DNA of 64,000 nt from Wuchereria bancrofti (taxonomy: Eukaryota > Nematoda > Chromadorea > Rhabditida > Onchocercidae). The translations under genes were made by a program, and so were the position numbers. The stretch lies in assembly GCA_005281725.1 (NCBI GenBank), contig SSBO01000001.1, positions 9,421,334-9,485,333 on the forward strand, written 5' to 3'. How positions within the stretch are numbered: the first letter of the stretch is position 1; every line of letters starts with the position of its first letter. This document shows, piece by piece, positions 12,118-25,417 of this stretch. The notes beneath the pieces were generated by a model. It did not search any database. It had not been told where the DNA came from and saw only the letters and a program-made list of their open reading frames with translations.

Positions 12118-15100
12118 CTATAAATTCATACATATGTTTGCGTATATTCTTATTTCAATATGTATTAGCTATCTGACAGAGTTATTTAAAGTGTGTCTTA
12201 GCTACAAAACGGTTATAATTTGGAAATAAAAAAAAGTGTCGAAAATGAAAACCAAAGTAAATGCGAGGATTATCCGAACCCAGAAACTAGAGTAGGCATG
12301 GAAATAAACACAAGTATAACATCGGTTTGCATGATTTTACACTACGACATCAATATCATTTATCATATCACCCTACAACTACACGCTTCAATTTAGTTAA
12401 CGATAACGTGAGAAAATTTTATAACATCAGCCGGCTGGGACAACCAATCCAAAATCATAGATTTATCACGCTTTTTTTTCCTCGCTTTCCTCCTCGCAGA
12501 TCGCTCTCCTAGTTTTACCCCACCATTTCATAACAATCGCAAAATATGATACACAACATGTATTCTATTTTGTTCCGTAAAAGTCCATTATATTTACTCT
12601 GCAAAGGAAAGATATCTGCATTACCTACCTGATTGGTTAGATAGCTTGATAATGTGTATAAAAATCCAATTCGTTGCTACGATTAAATTGCTGTGAACTC
12701 CAAAAAGAAAATTGCGAATCAGCAACAAAAATACATCAGAGATGTTGGCTAAGGTCCAGTTCTTCACTCCAAATAATTGATTATTGATAAATGATTGGTG
12801 ACAACAGCAATCAGCACAAGTGATCCGTATAATATGATATCACTTGTAACACCCAAATAAGTCTAGAAAAAATTGCAATTTCAACATATATATAAATCCA
12901 CATTCTCGAACATATCCAGAAAACTTTTAAAATCTTTCATGAAGGTTTAATATAAAGATGAAAAAATAACGTAAACCGATGATCCTATCAACATATATGT
13001 CCTATCCATAGTACCCACGCACTGTTGACTTTTTCGACAGTACTGTTTGATAAATGATTTAAGACGAGAGTAAAAACCCGTCCTTTCATGAACCATAACA
13101 TAAGGAAGCAAACTACACTAATAACTTTTTATGATCCAAATGTAATTTAAACACAACAAGTCAACTATAACAAAAATATTATTGTTCACAATGAAATCAC
13201 AATGAATGCCATTTTTAAGAGTGGAACTCTGCAATAAGCTTTAATTCGGGGTAATCAATCCTTGCAGCCCTTACAGTAACTACTAAGATTGGTACCATCT
13301 GAATCACTCAACATTCCCATGTTCTATTCAACGTCACATGTACATCACGTGAACTACGAGTAAATAGGATTCATCAGTGTCCTGCTTTTCCTGCTTTCCT
13401 TGTCAAAATGTTCCAGCTTCATCTTTTCTTTCCATAGGAATTCACTATGAAACCTGCCGTCCCGACCCGAAAAATTCCCTCTACACCTATCGACAGTCAG
13501 TATGTACAAATAATTTTGAAACTTATGAAAACCTCAAACATTCACGTGACCAAATATTATCCAACTCTGTTTTATTGTCTTCTTTCCTTCACTCACTCAG
13601 TACTCAATTCTTCATATTGCTATTTGAGGAGTAAAATTCTTGGACTGTAGCGAGACGTATGACTGCTAAAACATTTGTCAAGAACCTCTTCATTAATCAA
13701 GAATGAAAGTCAGAGGTTCGAAAGCGATTAGATATCGCTCTAGTTCTGACCATAAATGATACCAACTAGCGTCCCATCTGCGGTATAATTAACTCCCATT
13801 ACTTACCGCCACTGAATAAATGTCTCAGTTTCATCCCTATCACTGCTTCCCATACAAGTCATGCAAACACCACGTGTTGCACGTACTCTCCGCATTAACG
13901 TTAATTGAACGTGCTCTTTTCCCATCACACATCTTCTGTTCACTTCCTGGTACACGCAACTAACCAATGTAAGGCATCCTACTACACTTCATACATATAT
14001 CAGAGCAATTACATAAAAACGTGCAAACCATACCGTGAACACGTGCACCAACATATCGCATAAAAAATGAGCAATACATGTTTAACTGCATACCTTATCC
14101 TGCTCCATCAGTATCATATTAATCGTAACAACTAATATTAAAACAAAAATGAGTCACCGAAAAATAAAAATACCTCTCGAGAAATTTGTTCAAACTTACC
14201 AAAAGCTTTGGCTCGGTATAACCACTGTATTGCTGTACGTTACTGGAAGTGACTTCACGTCGTGGACACTTATGAAATGGCTTAATTGACGTCTAACTGA
14301 TATACATAAAGAGACGAAAGTCACGTAACACTCGCAGACCATCCTCATGCGACACACACAAATCGCAGTTACCGTATCTCTTACCGAGATGGTGCGAAAG
14401 TTCTCGTTTCAAGACCTAAATCCGGTTTAAACCACTTCAGCTTTTCGTATGTAAACCATACTCGAACTTTCGCTTCAAGATTGATAGAGTTTTTTTCAGC
14501 TTTCTTTTGCCATTCATTTAGCAGAAGATCTCCGTTTCTCTTTTCTTTCTCTTCGCTGTGGGGACTTTTCGTTATTTTATCGCATTTTGATGTTTTTGTT
14601 TTTTTTGATTTTGGTTTTTTTTGTTTCATTTTTGATTTTTGATTTTAATATTTTCTTTGTCGCTAATTTTGTTGCTGTCTTTGAATTTTTTCTTCCTTTT
14701 AATTTGGATATGATAAAAATAATTTCACTTTTTCATTGGAATCTTTATCATTAGCTTTGATTTGAACTTTCCACTTCAAATCTTAAATTTTGATTTCGAT
14801 CACACGAAAGAGACGTGTGATGCGAATGAATAAAACGAAATGTGCAACATTTTTCCATCAATAGCTTTGATATAAAGTGGTGTAAAGCAATGTTAAAAGA
14901 ATAAACGGAATTAATGATTAATTCTCACTTTAGTAAGTCATTTTTGGGGAAGCATGTAAGTCGTCAATTTTTCATTGAGTGAGTTATTTCTTGTGCTTTT
15001 TTTTATAGCGAATTAAGATAAAAGAGATATTATATGTTTCCTTAAAGGATTTTGAATCGATTAGTTTTTTAAGCTTTATCTGGCTTTGTCTTATTTTTAT

Positions 15101-15189
15101 GCTTTATATGTGAGCTACTTGTCGATCTGGATGCGCAGTGTATCATTGTTCTAGTCAAAATTTGATTTTTTTTTTTCAGGATTACAAGA
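12118..15189. other. Divergent spacer between CDV3 and bL36m, CACGTG-rich
   Basis: No supported gene lies in this 3 kb. It holds CACGTG E-boxes at 13346-13351, 13543-13548, 13871-13876 and 14040-14045. Two open frames were considered: plus 13377-13634, and minus 14381-14629, which is Lys-rich with LNEWQKKAEKNSINLEAKVRV in it. Neither shows a domain. The right part (14580-15180) becomes T-rich and ends in an acceptor (tttttttcag) 10 bases before the bL36m start. Confidence 0.45.
13346..14045. promoter_or_regulatory. Cluster of four CACGTG E-boxes
   Basis: CACGTG occurs at 13346-13351, 13543-13548, 13871-13876 and 14040-14045, in the spacer shared by CDV3 and the bL36m/POLR3C pair. CACGTG is the canonical site of bHLH and bHLH-zipper factors such as Myc/Max-like MML-1/MXL and HLH-30/TFEB. 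Function is inferred only from density and position. Confidence 0.35.
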
Positions 15190-15698
15190 ATGTTATCAGT
15201 TGGTCGTATCGCTGCTGCAGGATGTCGAAGTTGCCAAACAATATTGCGTAATTTGCTGAACCCAGAAAGTAGCGTGTTTGAAAGTCGAGCAAATTTTAAG
15301 GTTTTTTTTTTAAGTTTGAAATTTAACTGGAAGATTTTATGCTTCTTAAAGAACTTTAAGGTATGTATAGTTTAGAAAATTGTACAGTGGAATTTACATT
15401 GTATTTATACATCAACGAAACAAGACTCTTATGAAATTGGTTGAACCAATCATCTAAAGAAATTGTGTTCGGCTTTTTGATTTATACTTTAATTAGATTC
15501 AGCGTTACATCCTAAAATCCATTTTAATTTTATTCTTTAAACGAAGTTAGCCATAATATGTTTTAGGTCCGACAACAGCTGAAACTCCGATGTTCACATT
15601 GCTACTTTATTCGAGTTGATGGTCGTTGGGAAGTGCGATGTACAGAATATGCTAAACATCACCAAAAAGAACCCTTTAATGTGAAATTGTTATGGTGA
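15190..15698 (+). CDS. MRPL36: Mitochondrial large ribosomal subunit protein bL36m
   Basis: bL36m is a tiny zinc-ribbon protein of the mitochondrial large ribosomal subunit. Exons 15190-15300 and 15567-15698 join in phase 0 to 80 aa. The first exon gives a basic, Ala/Arg/Leu-rich import sequence (MLSVGRIAAAGCRS). The second gives the L36 domain: VRQQLKLRCSHCYFIRVDG, then WEVRCTEYAKHHQK. The zinc ligands CxxC and C-x5-H are all present. A strong acceptor ends 10 bases before the ATG, which suits trans-splicing. There are two in-phase donors, AAG|gttttt at 15301 and AAG|gtatgt at 15361. The second fits the consensus better but would add 20 T-encoded hydrophobic residues between presequence and domain. 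POLR3C follows 369 bases downstream on the same strand, and an AATAAA lies at 15871-15876 between them. Confidence 0.92.
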
Positions 15699-16067
15699 AT
15701 TCTCGAAAATATACTAAAATTAGAGAAATGTTTATATGACACATGGCAATGTATGCTTACATCTTTGTGGTAGCAATTAAACTGTTTTCACGTTCTGATA
15801 AGTTTGTAAATTATATGCTGTAACAGTTTTGATTACTTCAGTGCTGGAAATCATGATTTCATTTTCTTGTAATAAAAGTGCGTATATAACTTTCTTCATT
15901 ACATAAAAGGTCACTTTGCCTGGTAACATATCTTTGTGAGTTTGATATGGTTGTATTCACTTGAGGGATTTAATTGGTTCAATTAACAAGATCAGGTGAA
16001 TTATTTCTCGCTTTTGTTCGAAAAATTTAAAGAGCTTATCAGTGTATCGTAGCAAGTTTTGATCAGG
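15699..16067 (+). other. Short intercistronic gap, possible operon junction
   Basis: The 369 bases between bL36m and POLR3C hold an AATAAA polyadenylation signal at 15871-15876. At the end is an acceptor (ttttgatcag, ending at 16066) one base before the POLR3C ATG. A 3' processing signal followed by a trans-splice acceptor is the layout of nematode operons. Independent promoters remain possible. Confidence 0.45.
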
Positions 16068-19000
16068 ATGAGCTCCATAGAAGTTGATGCGTGTGTCGAA
16101 ATTTTGGCAGATCATTTTGGTCCGATAGCAGCTGCTGTTGGGAATGTGTTACTTAGCGAAGCTGTACCATTACCAGTTATATTCCAGAGATTACGCAAAC
16201 AATTCAGAATTTCCGAGGTTAGTTCTTCTGGAGTTATGGTATTATGCTTATTTTCTGGTGCTGCACTTCGTAGGTCACAATTATATTGTTCTGGCAGTAC
16301 GCCTACAGATAATTCAGTATGATATGGAGGACAGTAATGTCATCAAAAACTATTTTGCTTTTAATAATACCATTCTCCTTAAACGTACAAAAATTCATCT
16401 TGAGTGAGACGAATTTATTCTGAAGTATTAAATTTTGCTAGCTTTACGCTGTTGGAAGTCAAGAAAATTCTGAGCATTGGCTTCTGTGAATGTAAAGAAT
16501 TTTCCGTGGTTCTTGTTCAGGAGCTGAAAGGCAGAAACATCAATTATGAGTTTTGCTTAGAAATGGGTAAATCATATCGTTTCTTCATGAATACGTCACT
16601 AGAATAAATGCGTTTTATTGTAGAAACTTTTGTAGTTGAAGTAGATTTATCTAGGAATTGAAAATTATTAGGCAAATAATTTCACAAACTTTTTTGAAGA
16701 AAATTGAGATTCTTTCAATCAATTTATATGATTTGAATTGACCACAGATAAGGCGAGCAATGGTAATTTTGGATCAACATGGAATCTTACAATTTGCTCA
16801 AGACGAACGCCAGCGTGTAATTTATTCTGCCCAAGTTACTGATATTCTACGTCTAGTACGATCAGCTAGATGCTCATTTGTTGCCAAAACGTTGTATGGT
16901 GAAATAGCGGAAGCAATATGTGAAGAAATTATTATTCAAGGAAGGCTGACGTGTTCATCATGTATCAGACGTGTTGCTGCTAGGTTAGAAGTGTCCAATA
17001 ATGAGGTATGCTTTTATTGGCATCACAATTCTTGCAGATTAAAACAAATAGTTAAATGAGCCTCTTTTGGCTGGTGCTCTAGTGCTCTTGCTTTGACTTT
17101 ATCAAAAATAAATGCATAAATATTCCTATGTTCGGAATATATTTGTGGTGTCATTTTTCGCAAATATGTTGAGCGTGCGCAGAAATCGACATGTACAAAA
17201 ATTATGAAATGATATTTACAAATCCCACTTGTTAAAACTTCAAAAACCAAGGAATCGAAATAAAATGGAACACTTAATATGGCGGATCTAAAATCCCAGT
17301 ATTAGAAATCCAAAATTCTAAAATTTGACCTAGAATTTTGGATCCTTTACTCACACAGTGCAGTAGGTCATTTATATTGGCATTTGCGAATTTCTAGGGG
17401 AAAAATGATTTCAAAAGGCAGTTATTTTTATCTTGATTTGATTTGAATATTTAGTTTCTTTTTCCAGTTTCGGTTCAATTTTTGATTATTTTCAGATAAA
17501 AACAATCTTTGCTCGGCTTGCTGAAACACAGTTTGTTATGCGGTATCCCAGAGTTGAGAGTAATTTTTGTGGATGTCCTATTTTTGAGAAGCATCCGGAC
17601 CCATTTATGATGCCGGATGTGATTCTGGATGCAAAGAAGCAAGAAACCAGTAGTAAGTTTTTCTAAGTTAATCTACATAAATAATTGTGCTAGACGTGTT
17701 GGTACAGAAGTATTTTAAGTTATGCTCTAATTTTAGAGCATAACTCAAAACAGTGGTCACGAAGGTAATTTTTTTCTTTTTTCTCCACGAACTATGCTGG
17801 CGATCTTTAACTAACAGTAGTATAGTTTTAGGTATTAATCTATCACTGTGCTTTAACTTACGTTTAAAGTGCTAGAAATTATCTTTCTCTGCTTACTAGG
17901 TTGGAGCATTTGTTGGGGAATTTGTTGGCAAAAGTAGATTCCCTATATATAAATCAATTTGCAGTTAATGGTCAATCTCGAAAGCGAAAAAATCTCAGCA
18001 ATGAAAAAGAAGATCCAGATAGTGATATTTATTGGCATTTGAATTACATACGTTTTGAACGATATTTACGTGATGAAATGGTTATTAATGCATATGAATC
18101 CTCTGATGCTGTCCACGAAAATTGCATCAAAACTTTGAAAGTCTTGCTGAAAATTAGCGAAATGAAGGCTGATTCGTCAGCCGCAGCTTCTTTCCCCATA
18201 TCTGTAAGTCATAAACAGTGCAAAAATTTCTTGACTTGTGCAAGATTTTTGTGTTCCATCTTGAATGTAGATTACATTTTGACCACAATCAAGCGTCCAC
18301 TTTAAAAAAAAAAGACATTGATCACTTATTTCAACTGTTATGTTTATTCTTTCCTTTTACTGGTTTTAATTTAATTTGTTTAGCAACATTATCTTTCCGA
18401 TATATTTGAATTTTGTTTTATTTAGAAAATCTGTTGCAAGTTTTTGCAATGCAGCAAAGTTTAAAATAGTTGAAAGAAAATCTTTTTTTTCAGGTCCATG
18501 ATGTGGTACGAAGTGCAAACTCGAATGAACTAAATTTAAAAAAACATGACATTGAAGTAGCATTACGATTGCTATGCGAAAGTGGTGGGATTGTCCGTAA
18601 AGTTGGGGACAGTGCAGGTGGCCTTTTTGTTGTTGGTAAGTGAATGACACTTATCTTCATCACAAAGGCTTGGAATATTCTAATTATGTGTAGCTTGTAC
18701 TAGTTTTGGTCTGGAAAACTTTTATCCTTTTTGTGGAACTAGTTTTTCCTCACTTTCATTTTCGTTTTTCGAAGATTTATTTTTAAACTGTGTCACTATA
18801 TTATTTGTTATAGATTTTGAGAAAGCAATAGCCATGCACTGCCAACGTCATGTTGAGTCAGCGATTCGAGAAAAGCTGGATGTGCGAGCTGTTCGCGTTT
18901 TTCGACTTCTTATGCAAAAAGGTTTTCTAGAAGAAGATCATGTGAGTTCTATGATTGATCAACTTTGGCAACATAAAGGAAGTTCTGGGACTTAAAATTG

Positions 19001-21278
19001 TAGATTTTATTTGCTATATTTTCTGTTTATACACAATATACTGTATCTCTTGATGATTTCACTTTCCCATCTTCTGGACTGTACATTGGTGCTTATCATA
19101 TACTAAGTGTTTAGAGTTATGCAAAGAAATTAACAGCAATAACATTTCAATGTCAATGTTAATAATACACCTTGCAGCGGAACTGTTCAATAAACACAGC
19201 CGTTCGTGAAAGATTCATAATATTCTTTATTTAATCCTTGTTAATTTCGTATTCAAGCTTGCATTATTTTAGGTTGAGAAATTAGCTATGTTATCATCGA
19301 CGGAAGCGCGTAAGCTTTGTTATCAGTTATTGGAGAAGGGATTCGTTTTAATGAAGGTATGACATCATGATTTCTTCCCTTTTTTTCTTCAAATAAAAGT
19401 TGTTTTAAAAATTCTCACTGTCTGCAGCTAAACTAGTTGGAACAGTTCATGATTTTTTCGGGACGTTTCTTAATTTTAACTATTTTATAATTATATTATA
19501 AATTATATTATGATGGATGTGGTGTAATTTAAAATGTTATATTACTTATATTACAACATATTTGAACTGATGAGTACTTATTACGGCAGATAGTACTGAT
19601 CAGAATATTCTTATGAAGCTTTGAAAGAAGAAAAACTCAAAAAGAATTTCTGTTGGACAAATCGCTGTTCATGCTTATCATTTCTATACTATTACTAGCT
19701 CATTTTATTATGAGTTTGGTATATTTAAATTCTTCATTCTAATGTTTTAAGTCCTTTTAAATGTATTGACAGAATCGTTCTATTTTTCTCAGCATGTGGC
19801 CAAAACAAATGATTTTGCACCAGCGCGTACGATTTATCTTTATTATGTTGATTTAAATATCGTGGCGCACAATTTATATTTATTCACTTGCAAGGTATAT
19901 TTTTAAAGTCACAGGTGTTGATTTTTTTCTAAGATTTCCTTCGCATTCATTGAAAGCAAATAGAATTTAGCGCTTAACTTGTAATATTCGTATTCATGGT
20001 TGCCATTATTCGCTCAAGTCACAAAAAGAATAGCCAATTTGATACAATTAATTGTCATAAATATAGTATTTATAAGAACTATGAACTGGTTCGTAGCTCG
20101 TTGATCAGTACTGATTTCAAGATTATGAAATATTTATAGGTGTTGAGAAATGTAATTATACGAAGGCGTCATGAAACTAAAGAGCACAAGTAAGTTCATA
20201 TCATTTTTCCTATGCTTTCAATTGTTTACTTGTTGTAATGAACTTCATAAGTGAATTTCAAGTGAAGCTTTATTGAACTTTTTTGTAGAATAACAAACTG
20301 TGAATTTATAGTGTAATGCAAATAGCTACATTATGTGAAAAAATACACAATATATCGTGAGAAAGGGAGGAAAACTGTGATTTAATAAGAGGTTAAGTTC
20401 GAAGTGTAATTTAATCACGAGCTATACAGTTAGCTTTTGTAGAAAGTTATATTTCAGGAATACCATCTACAGAATTAAGAGACCAAGATTTACACTCTGC
20501 TTTTTATTAAGATTGCTATTATAATTACTTGTTATATCAAATTTTTTTTTTTCGTTGTAGATCGTTTTTACGTTTGATGATGAAATTAATGTTTCCAAGC
20601 ATTATTTTTTTTTTGATATAACAGGTAATTATGATATACTGTAAATAAAGTATCTTTGAGTACTTCTATTAATAATGAAATAATGCGTGTTTTTATCGAT
20701 ATAATTTGGTTTCGTTTAACATCAAACTATTATTTTTTCAAATTTTTGATATGCAAAATTCAAAGGGACATATGGTTATTCATCATTTACCAATATGTTG
20801 GATTCTCTATCTACCTTTTTTTCTCTTAGTCCGTTCCTAATTTTTTTTTTATCTTTTCTTCCTAATAAAAAGAACTTAAACTATTAATATATAAGTGATA
20901 TATAATTTTCAGAGTTTTAATAGATCGGAATTTGAAAATGGAAATTATTGTAGCAAATATTGAAGTAGATGAAAATCTCGATGAAGAAACAAAGAAGCAA
21001 CAGGTTGATCTTTTTGGCTTTTATCAATTTCCTTTTTTTCAAGTTTTCGCAGAATATTTGTAACCTTTGATTATTGATTATTAGGAGTATTAACGCCATG
21101 AAAGTTCATACTTTTTTAGATTAGTGAAGTGGAAGAAATGTATTTAACACCAGGTGATCGCGCAACTTTGGAAAAGTATCGTAAAGGTCAAACTACACTG
21201 ATATGTACTGAAATTGAAATTGATCATGATATACTACTATATACATTGTTTTTGAATTTTGCTAGGCGAAGACTTTAA
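16068..21278 (+). CDS. POLR3C: DNA-directed RNA polymerase III subunit RPC3 (RPC62/C82)
   Basis: RPC3 is part of the Pol III-specific heterotrimer that helps open promoters during initiation of tRNA and 5S transcription in the nucleus. The twelve exons are 16068-16217, 16748-17005, 17496-17652, 17737-17764, 17900-18203, 18494-18635, 18814-18941, 19273-19356, 19793-19894, 20140-20189, 20913-21003 and 21120-21278. All phases match and give 550 aa (human 534). Winged-helix matches include VAKTLYGEIAEAICEE near residue 100 (human YTTKTLYSDTGELIVEE), DIYWHLNYIRFERYLRD near 240, SGGIVRKVGDSAGGLFVV near 330 and APARTIYLYYVDL near 430. RRRHETKEHK corresponds to the human ERRQFETKENK. The C-terminal ISEVEEMYLTPGDRATLEK parallels human QEIEEMITAPERQQLETLK. 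The fourth exon is only 28 bases. An AATAAA at 21343-21348 follows. The gene may be cotranscribed with bL36m. Confidence 0.93.
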
Positions 21279-22712
21279 GAATATATAAATTTTATTTTCT
21301 TTCTTATATTATTGATTAGTCTTCTATTGGATTTAAAATATGAATAAAGAAATTCTCACCATACAAAAATATGATAAACATCGAGAAATTAAGAAAATTA
21401 AGAGATTGTTCATTATAATTTCTGTTTTCATTCCCATTATTTGTCATTCTTTTTTACCTTTACCTTGGAATGAAAAAAAAAAGTCGAGAAAAGATTGGTT
21501 TTAGATATGAAAAATTCTGCTATAACCGGAAACCCATCATTATATCAATATTTCAAGGAAATGTTATCAGAGATTCTTATACTTTTTTCCTAAAGTATAT
21601 CAAATATATTGCACCAATGAAATTTGCAATTATAACAAAAACAAAAACATTTTTGACTGTAATCGGAAATCTTCACGGATTATCTGCCACATTTCATTCC
21701 CATCATTGTTTATTTTTCGATACTTCTGTGATTGTGTACCGCCTAGTACACATTGCGTAATTTTTCGGATTTTTTTTTTTTCTTTTTTCAAAGGAATCAT
21801 TACTACACGATTTTGTGTAATAGTAAATAGTTGAAAGGGTTCGAGAGCTTAGTTTGATAGATTATTGCTAGTAATAATGTAACGATGTGTTAATTTTATA
21901 CTCTAATCCTAAATCGGATTCTAGTATTAAAATACGGTTATTAATCAAATTTACAATCGTTATAGAATGCTACAGATGCTATTTGCTAAACCTATTTACA
22001 TGACATTAAATTATGATAACATTAATGAATAAGTGTAAATGATTTAATAATTAAAGTATCAAGACAATTTTCAAATTTTGAACCCAAAAAAAAAATTTAT
22101 TAACCATATATGCCAAATTCATTATAAAATCATAATATAGATACAATTACTAAGATGGTCTAATCAAAATGGATGCATTTATTGAATTATTATTTTTTTA
22201 ACAAAGATTTTCGACAATATTTTAATTCTACGAGTAATTAATTATGACAGGAGAGTTGAAAAAAAGAAAGAAACGTTCTGTTAATTAATTGTACATAAGT
22301 AATTTTTCAATTCAGTATTATTTTAAATATTGAAATATCATATGAATATGTAATCATTTAATTTCCATATTTATATAATCTGAAAAAGAAAGGAAAAAAA
22401 GTGAAATGATATTAGTAAAATTCGGAAGCTGTTGCTATTCGATACTACTACCATTGATCAATTGTGAATTGCAGAATTATATGATTTACAACATTGTACT
22501 GTTGTTTGCCGGTACATTTCAAATGTGAACTGTAAATGATGTTGTAAACAAATTATTTATTATATGAATGCAATTTATGACATTTTCCGCTAACAGAAAT
22601 ACGTTTACTATTGATATATACAAACTAAAATCATTTAATTATATATTGATTAGCAGTTTTCGTTTTTCTTTTTTATTAACCAGAATTGTTGTGATAATAT
22701 ATGTTTATGTTT

Positions 22713-22751
22713 GTAAACAAAAAAGAAAGTAAACATATGTGATATGTTTAC
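22713..22751. promoter_or_regulatory. Triple forkhead (FoxO/DAF-16-type) site cluster
   Basis: GTAAACA occurs at 22713-22719 and 22729-22735, and its complement TGTTTAC at 22745-22751. The last two form a perfect inverted repeat (arms 22726-22738 and 22742-22754, 3-base spacer). The first sits in TTGTAAACAA, the complement of the DAF-16 core TTGTTTAC. Binding is inferred. Confidence 0.4.
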
Positions 22752-25417
22752 TTTTATCACTTACTGTATAGTATTTTCTAAGCATTATTTAATGGTATTT
22801 TCTTTGCTATTAATTGACAGTATTTTTTGAAATTTGAATTAGTGAAAAGTGCAAAAAGTATATGATAATACTAAATTATATGTTAACATTCAAATAAAAA
22901 TTATATAAAATAAAATGATTAGAAGATGAATCAATGATACTTTTACTTTTTCATTCCAAATAAATAATGAGCGAAAATTTAGATAATAATTATATAGAAT
23001 CCTCAATATTATCATTTTGATAATAATTAATGATAATAAGAGAGAATGAAAAAAAGAAAGTTTGAAAAAAGTTGAAATTTTTTACAAATATTTCTCTTTT
23101 TTTAATTTTAACATTAAATATTATTGTATGAAAAGCGACAGTAAAGGAAAACAAAAAAAAAAAAAAATTTACTAAAAAGATAAGAAAATTTTATCATTTC
23201 TTTTTCTTCTTTCTTATTCGTTCTTTTAATGAAATAACAAATGTGATATCGTTGAAAAGCAATAAAAAAAAAAAAAATTTATGGATCCTAGAAAGATCTA
23301 TTAAGAACAGATACCCAATAAGTGGGAAATGAGTAAGTGGTAACAGTAGTAGTAGTAATAGTTGTAAACTGTATAAGTATTAGGGAATGATAAAGTAATA
23401 AATATAACAACAGGTATGGAAAAGAAAAAAAAAACGATAAATGTTAGTTAAAATGAAGTAACAACAACAATAATAAACAATAAATAACAAATAACAGCGA
23501 AAATAAAGAAGAAAGAAAGTGATAGGTGTGAATAAAACGATGGCGCAATTGGTTTAAGGTTAAAGTTTATTGGCCAGAAGCTTATCATTAATGAATTTAT
23601 ATTGGTTGTAAAATGTGAAATGAATTGTTTATATTGGTTACCAATTCAAATTTATGAACTTAAACTGTTTTAACAGCTTTTTACACATATTTTATTCAAC
23701 ATTATACTTACATATACTTTATAGGTATATTTTAATTATTACTATTTGCGGTGTCTTTTTTTTTTAATTTAAATTATTTCCATATTATTTGTTATACTTT
23801 TTTTTTAGAAATTTAAATTAATTTCATTTTTTTTCCTTTTGTTTAATTTTCGCTAATTAATTATTGATATGTTTCATTAAAAATTTTATTTTTTAGACAA
23901 GGAAATTTATTTTTTTTAAAAAAAAAGGAAAAAAGTTGTCCATTTTTTAAAAATATATAAAAGTAATTATTTAATATGAAATATCTGGCAAAAACAACGA
24001 ACAGTAATAATTACTAAATGTATAAAATCAATGAATTACAGTTTGATTAATGTAATAAATTATTTAATATAATTTAAAAGTATAACAATTAAAATGATTG
24101 TAAAATGAATTGCGAAACAATACAGAAATAAAAAAAATCAAACAAAAATAAAAGTGAAAATCAATGAAAAAATGCTTGCACAGGTAAATTACCTTAATTG
24201 TCATCTGTCAGCTTCATGATTCCTTTTTTTCTTTTGCTCTTAAACAAATTTTCGATTAATTATAAAAATAAAGAGGGGAAAAAATAACAATATAATAACA
24301 AATAAATAAAATTTTTATAATATCTAATAAAATAATTTTATGGCTGTAAATTTTACGTCAAATACGATTGAAATATTACGTGAATTTTTTTTCAATAAAA
24401 TAGGTTATAATAATATTGGCGATTTCAGTTATTTACAAATTAGTAAAGTTATAGACTACAAATATGATACGTATACGTTATTCGTTTTCGCGCAATGTTT
24501 TAAATTTACACGTAATTAATTTTATTTAAATTTTGATTAATTTGACTAAAAAAAAAACTTTTTTTTCTTATTTATGCATACATGAAATAAAATATGAAAT
24601 TACCATAAATAATGCATTTATTATATATTTATTTAATATAAACTAATTATACAATAATATAAATTAAATTTTTAGTATTATCAGTAAAACTAATGTTATA
24701 TAACTATTATAATTAAAATTATAACTAAAATTATAACTATCGTATGGAATAAATTTATTTTACTTGTAACTACTGTATTTGTACTTTTTTTTTCTTGCAG
24801 TGCTTTTGAAATTGATAAACTAAAAAATTTCTTATTATTCCTCTTTTCTTTCTTTCTTTTTTTTGTTTTATTTCAAATCATTTCAAATTTTGTATTAAAT
24901 TTTTGTTTTCTTTTCCTCAATCAATAAGAATAATTTAGGAAGAGAAACAAACTTGTTGATGAGATTCAAATGGTACCTGGTGATAAAGTATGAGATTAAC
25001 TAGAAACAATATACTTAAGGTACACATGCAAATATTGTATCACTCTGTCTTTGATGTTACCGCTCATTACACCTATCTTTTCAACTATACCTTTTCTCTA
25101 ATAATTACAGCAATAGCAGAATGAATAACGATGACATTTACAAATCTTTGGCATACTGTAATTTAAGGTCAACTAAAGAAAAAAAAAATTTTTTTTAACT
25201 TTGGTTTATTATTTTGTAATAAACTTCAGATTGATCAATAATTGCACTCTAATTTTTTAAATTTCATTTCTTTGTCTTTCTGATTTGTGAATTAAAATAA
25301 TCGTTCGAGAAAAGTTTTATAACTTAATTCTGCAAAAATTTATGCTAATTAATAAAGCACTATGAGTTCAGATATTGTATCATTGTAAAGAGTATACAAT
25401 GATATCAATACAATATA

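Noticed and set aside
13377..13634. 85-codon open frame on the plus strand between CDV3 and bL36m
   Set aside because: Composition and lack of motifs suggest chance; it overlaps a second open frame of equal quality in another phase.
14381..14629. 82-codon Lys-rich open frame on the minus strand
   Set aside because: No domain recognised, low complexity in the first half, no clear splice or trans-splice acceptor before the ATG.
16138..16407. Second open frame overlapping and extending past the first POLR3C exon
   Set aside because: The homologous RPC3 segment is found in the exon at 16748-17005 in phase with a donor at 16217/16218, so 16218-16747 is intron.
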